Shown piece after piece: positions 61,492-64,000 of a stretch of DNA of 64,000 nt. The notes below the pieces were generated by a model that was given only the letters and a program-made list of their open reading frames with translations, was not told the DNA's origin and searched no databases. Positions within the stretch are counted from its first letter, which is position 1; every line of letters starts with the position of its first letter. This DNA comes from Bacteroidota bacterium (lineage in GTDB: Bacteria > Bacteroidota > Bacteroidia > Bacteroidales > Dysgonomonadaceae). The stretch spans positions 62,001-126,000 of the forward strand of contig JAEZGN010000008.1 of NCBI GenBank assembly GCA_023437305.1, written 5' to 3'. Both the position numbers and the translations under genes were made by a program.

Positions 61492-64000
61492 ATGAAAACA
61501 AGATATATCCTTATATTTCTCTTTGTTGTTTTAGGCATTGCTAATCTGCAAGCTCAAACAGCAAGCCAGAATTATATTCAGACGCGTACTTATACAAAAG
61601 AAGATGGGACGACCTATTTGGATGCCATTCAGTATTTCGATGGGCTGGGACGCCCTGTGCAAGTCGTTCAAAAGGCAGTAACCCCTTTGACTGCCGATCT
61701 AGTGACCTATCAGGAATATGATCCCTTCGGACGTGAAGAGCGTTCCTGGCTCCCGGCTGTTGCTTCCGGTAATAACGGTGCTTATATGCCATTGGCTAAT
61801 TATAAAGCAAAGGCTATGACCACCTATAATAGCACTACCTACAATACGGCGGCAGACTCGGTAGCATACAGCTGCCCTGTTTATGAGGCCTCACCGTTAA
61901 ACCGTGTACTTGAACAATACGGAACGGGTGTGGATTGGAAAAACAATAAAAAAGCCGTACGTACGGGTTACCTGACCAATATAGCCAAATCCGGGACTAC
62001 ATGGGCAGATGCGGATTCATTGATTTGTGGGCTTTATAAGACTACAGATGATACAAAGACAATCAGCCTTTCCAGAGCAGCGAATTATGGAGCCGGAGAA
62101 TTGTATGTAACCCGAATGAAAGATGAGAATGAAAATGTATCCTATGAATTTAAGGATAAACAGGGTCAGGTCGTATTAACCCGCCAGATAAATGCAGGAA
62201 AGCTGCATGATACCAATTACATCTATGATAGCTTTGGTAACCTCCGTGCAGTGCTTCCTCCGGAAGCATCGGACAGGCTTTTGAGTTCATCGAGCTGGAC
62301 AGAAACCGATACAAACCTGAAGCTATACGCTTACCTCTATAAATATGACAGCCGCAACCGTTGTATAGCTAAGAAGTTGCCGGGCTGTGAATGGATATAT
62401 TACGTCTATGATAAAGCAGACCGTGTTATTTATACTCAAGATGGGGAACAGCGTAGTAAAGGACAATGGTTGTTCTCTATTCCTGACGCACTAGGTAGGG
62501 CTGTCTTGACCGGTATTTGTAAAGATACGATTAGTGTATATAATAAAGTAGTGAAAGGTGAGTATTCGAATACAGGTAGCTATAAGGCATACAACATCCA
62601 AGTAGATGGAGTAACCAAGACCTTCACGAATGCTCCAAGTATTCTGTCTGCTAATTATTATGACAATTATGAATTTATGAACCAGGGTCCTTCTAATTAT
62701 GCATACTTGATCTATACAGACAGGGATGATTATGGAAAAAGATATGGGACAGACCAAGAACCATGGAAAAGCAAAGGGCTACTTACCGGTACAGTGACGT
62801 TACTCGAAGGTGCAGGTTTGGACAACACCTATCTGTATTCTACAATGTATTATGATTACAGGAGTAGGCTTATACAGACTAAATATACACATCATCTGAA
62901 TGGTATAGCCTCTGAATATTTCGCTTATAATTTCACGGGGCAGCCTCTTAAGCATTGGTTGATGATCGATGTACCTAATAAAGAACGTCAAACGGAGGTC
63001 TATACTTATACTTACGACCATGCCGGTCGCCTGTTGAAAACCACCCATCAGCTCAATGGGGCTACTGCTGTCACCCTTGCTGAAAATACGTATGATGAAC
63101 TGGGCAGACTCAAAACTAATAAAAAAGGCGGAGTCGCAAATGCTTTGTCTACCTATGGTTATAATATCCGCTCGTGGACAAAATCCATTACCGGTAGCAT
63201 GCATACAATGACCCTTTACTATAACGATGTCTTTAACGGCAGCACAAAGCAATATAACGGTAATATAGCCGCAAAAACATGGAAATTGCAAGGAGAAGGA
63301 CTTACTCGTAGTTATGCATATAGTTATGACAACCTATCTAGACTAACGAAGGCAGTCTATGGAGAGAGTGGAACGGAAAATAACCGCTTCAGCACATCCT
63401 ATAGCTATGATAAGCATGGGAATATACTCACCTTAAATAGAAGGGGTAACTTCCAAACCGGGATTCCAAGTGATGATGTGGATATACTGACTCTTAAGTA
63501 TGTAGGGAATCAACTCAGCAATGTGACGGATACAGGCAAAGATGTATTATTCAGTACATCAGCAGATTTTAAGGATTATACCAAGGGGACGGGCACCGAA
63601 TACCTTTATAATTTGAATGGAGCAATGAGTAAAGATTTGAATAAAGGAATAAGTGATATCCAATATAATTCATTAAATTTACCAAAACAGATGGATATAA
63701 AGAGTCCCGTTGCAGAGGCAAGGAACGAATATACTTATTCTGCAGGAGGGCAAAAGTTGAAAGTTGTTCAAAAGTGGAATCCAGGCTATTCGACAACTCC
63801 GGTCATTGGTTCAATAGTGAATACAAACTCTTTGACTCAGTCCAAAACAACCGATTATGTAGGCAATAACATTTATGAAAATGGTGTCTTGAAACGCATA
63901 TTGATAGATGGAGGATATATTGAGGGTGGCGTATACTATTATCATATGAATGACTATCTGGGTAATAGTGTATTGGTTTTCAACCAAAGCGGAACAGTTA
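61492..64000 (+). CDS. RHS-repeat protein with N-terminal DUF6443 (partial, runs off window end)
   Basis: The frame is open from the ATG at 61492 to the window end, about 836 codons. It has a signal peptide (MKTRYILIFLFVVLGIANLQAQ). The DUF6443-type start has YLDAIQYFDGLGRPVQVVQK, and many YD repeats follow (YDPFGREERSWLPA, YIYDSFGNLRAVLPPEA, YTYDHAGRLLKTTHQLNG). The last visible stretch YHMNDYLGNSVLVF approaches the RHS core, so the variable toxin-like tail would lie just outside. It is probably co-transcribed with the two genes before it. Confidence 0.88.
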   Translation, partial: MKTRYILIFLFVVLGIANLQAQTASQNYIQTRTYTKEDGTTYLDAIQYFDGLGRPVQVVQKAVTPLTADLVTYQEYDPFGREERSWLPAVASGNNGAYMPLANYKAKAMTTYNSTTYNTAADSVAYSCPVYEASPLNRVLEQYGTGVDWKNNKKAVRTGYLTNIAKSGTTWADADSLICGLYKTTDDTKTISLSRAANYGAGELYVTRMKDENENVSYEFKDKQGQVVLTRQINAGKLHDTNYIYDSFGNLRAVLPPEASDRLLSSSSWTETDTNLKLYAYLYKYDSRNRCIAKKLPGCEWIYYVYDKADRVIYTQDGEQRSKGQWLFSIPDALGRAVLTGICKDTISVYNKVVKGEYSNTGSYKAYNIQVDGVTKTFTNAPSILSANYYDNYEFMNQGPSNYAYLIYTDRDDYGKRYGTDQEPWKSKGLLTGTVTLLEGAGLDNTYLYSTMYYDYRSRLIQTKYTHHLNGIASEYFAYNFTGQPLKHWLMIDVPNKERQTEVYTYTYDHAGRLLKTTHQLNGATAVTLAENTYDELGRLKTNKKGGVANALSTYGYNIRSWTKSITGSMHTMTLYYNDVFNGSTKQYNGNIAAKTWKLQGEGLTRSYAYSYDNLSRLTKAVYGESGTENNRFSTSYSYDKHGNILTLNRRGNFQTGIPSDDVDILTLKYVGNQLSNVTDTGKDVLFSTSADFKDYTKGTGTEYLYNLNGAMSKDLNKGISDIQYNSLNLPKQMDIKSPVAEARNEYTYSAGGQKLKVVQKWNPGYSTTPVIGSIVNTNSLTQSKTTDYVGNNIYENGVLKRILIDGGYIEGGVYYYHMNDYLGNSVLVFNQSGTV

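Noticed and set aside
1..64000. CRISPR arrays, insertion sequences and rRNA genes
   Set aside because: No regularly spaced repeats, transposase genes with terminal repeats, or rRNA-like sequence were seen.

Overview
The window looks like a chromosome segment of a Bacteroidales bacterium, probably a T9SS-bearing lineage such as Dysgonomonas or a relative. The signs are an AT-rich genome, a SusC/RagA receptor, -7 promoter boxes of the Bacteroidetes TAnnTTTG type, a Por (T9SS) C-terminal sorting domain, DUF6443/RHS proteins, and almost no Shine-Dalgarno sites. The genus is inferred; no 16S gene is present.

Region 1 (1-17100) is host DNA. It starts with the N-terminus of a SusC-like receptor (minus strand) and a 970-bp spacer with nested palindromes. 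Next comes a sigma-54 response regulator and histidine kinase pair, facing a five-gene tripartite efflux operon (TolC, HlyD-type adaptor, FtsX-type permease, ATPase, second permease). A sigma-54-like -24/-12 element and an upstream palindrome sit just before tolC, so the two-component system probably drives the pump. An alpha/beta hydrolase, a small membrane protein, an M28 peptidase, pheS and tRNA-Arg(ACG) follow.

Region 2 (about 17.1-55.5 kb) is a siphovirus-type prophage. An early operon, coupled mostly by ATGA overlaps, encodes a phage beta clamp, two small proteins, PcfK, an ASCH protein, PcfJ, two small proteins, a helicase loader and a DnaB helicase; a sigma-factor-like protein follows. 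A ParB-like protein and a TET-associated-type glycosyltransferase suggest DNA base modification. Then come terminase, portal, MuF-like head protein, scaffold, decoration protein, capsid, connectors, tail tube, chaperones, tape measure, distal tail and a 1875-aa tail-tip/fibre protein. A lysis cassette (holin, glucosaminidase, membrane protein) lies between two antirepressor-like genes that share a C-terminal domain but carry Bro-N or KilA-N at the N-terminus. No integrase, repressor or tRNA-derived att duplication was found.

Three linked patterns stand out in the prophage. (a) Several proteins encoded after the phage clamp end in beta-clamp-binding-like peptides (QLKLDL, QYSLF, QTELDF, more weakly RELF and QSNPLPF). 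(b) The 10-mer TTATATTTTA, usually followed by four bases and AAA, occurs seven times exactly and three times as a variant, nearly always 10-31 bp before the first gene of a phage module. (c) Accessory genes between modules have host-type -7 boxes (TAACTTTG, TAGCTTTG, TATATTTG), and most end in a strong terminator before the phage motif restarts. Together these suggest a dedicated phage late-expression programme, perhaps a clamp-plus-sigma arrangement like that of phage T4. That last step is a hypothesis.

Region 3 (56.3-64.0 kb) is host DNA again: a T9SS cargo protein and two RHS/YD-repeat secreted proteins, the second cut by the window end.
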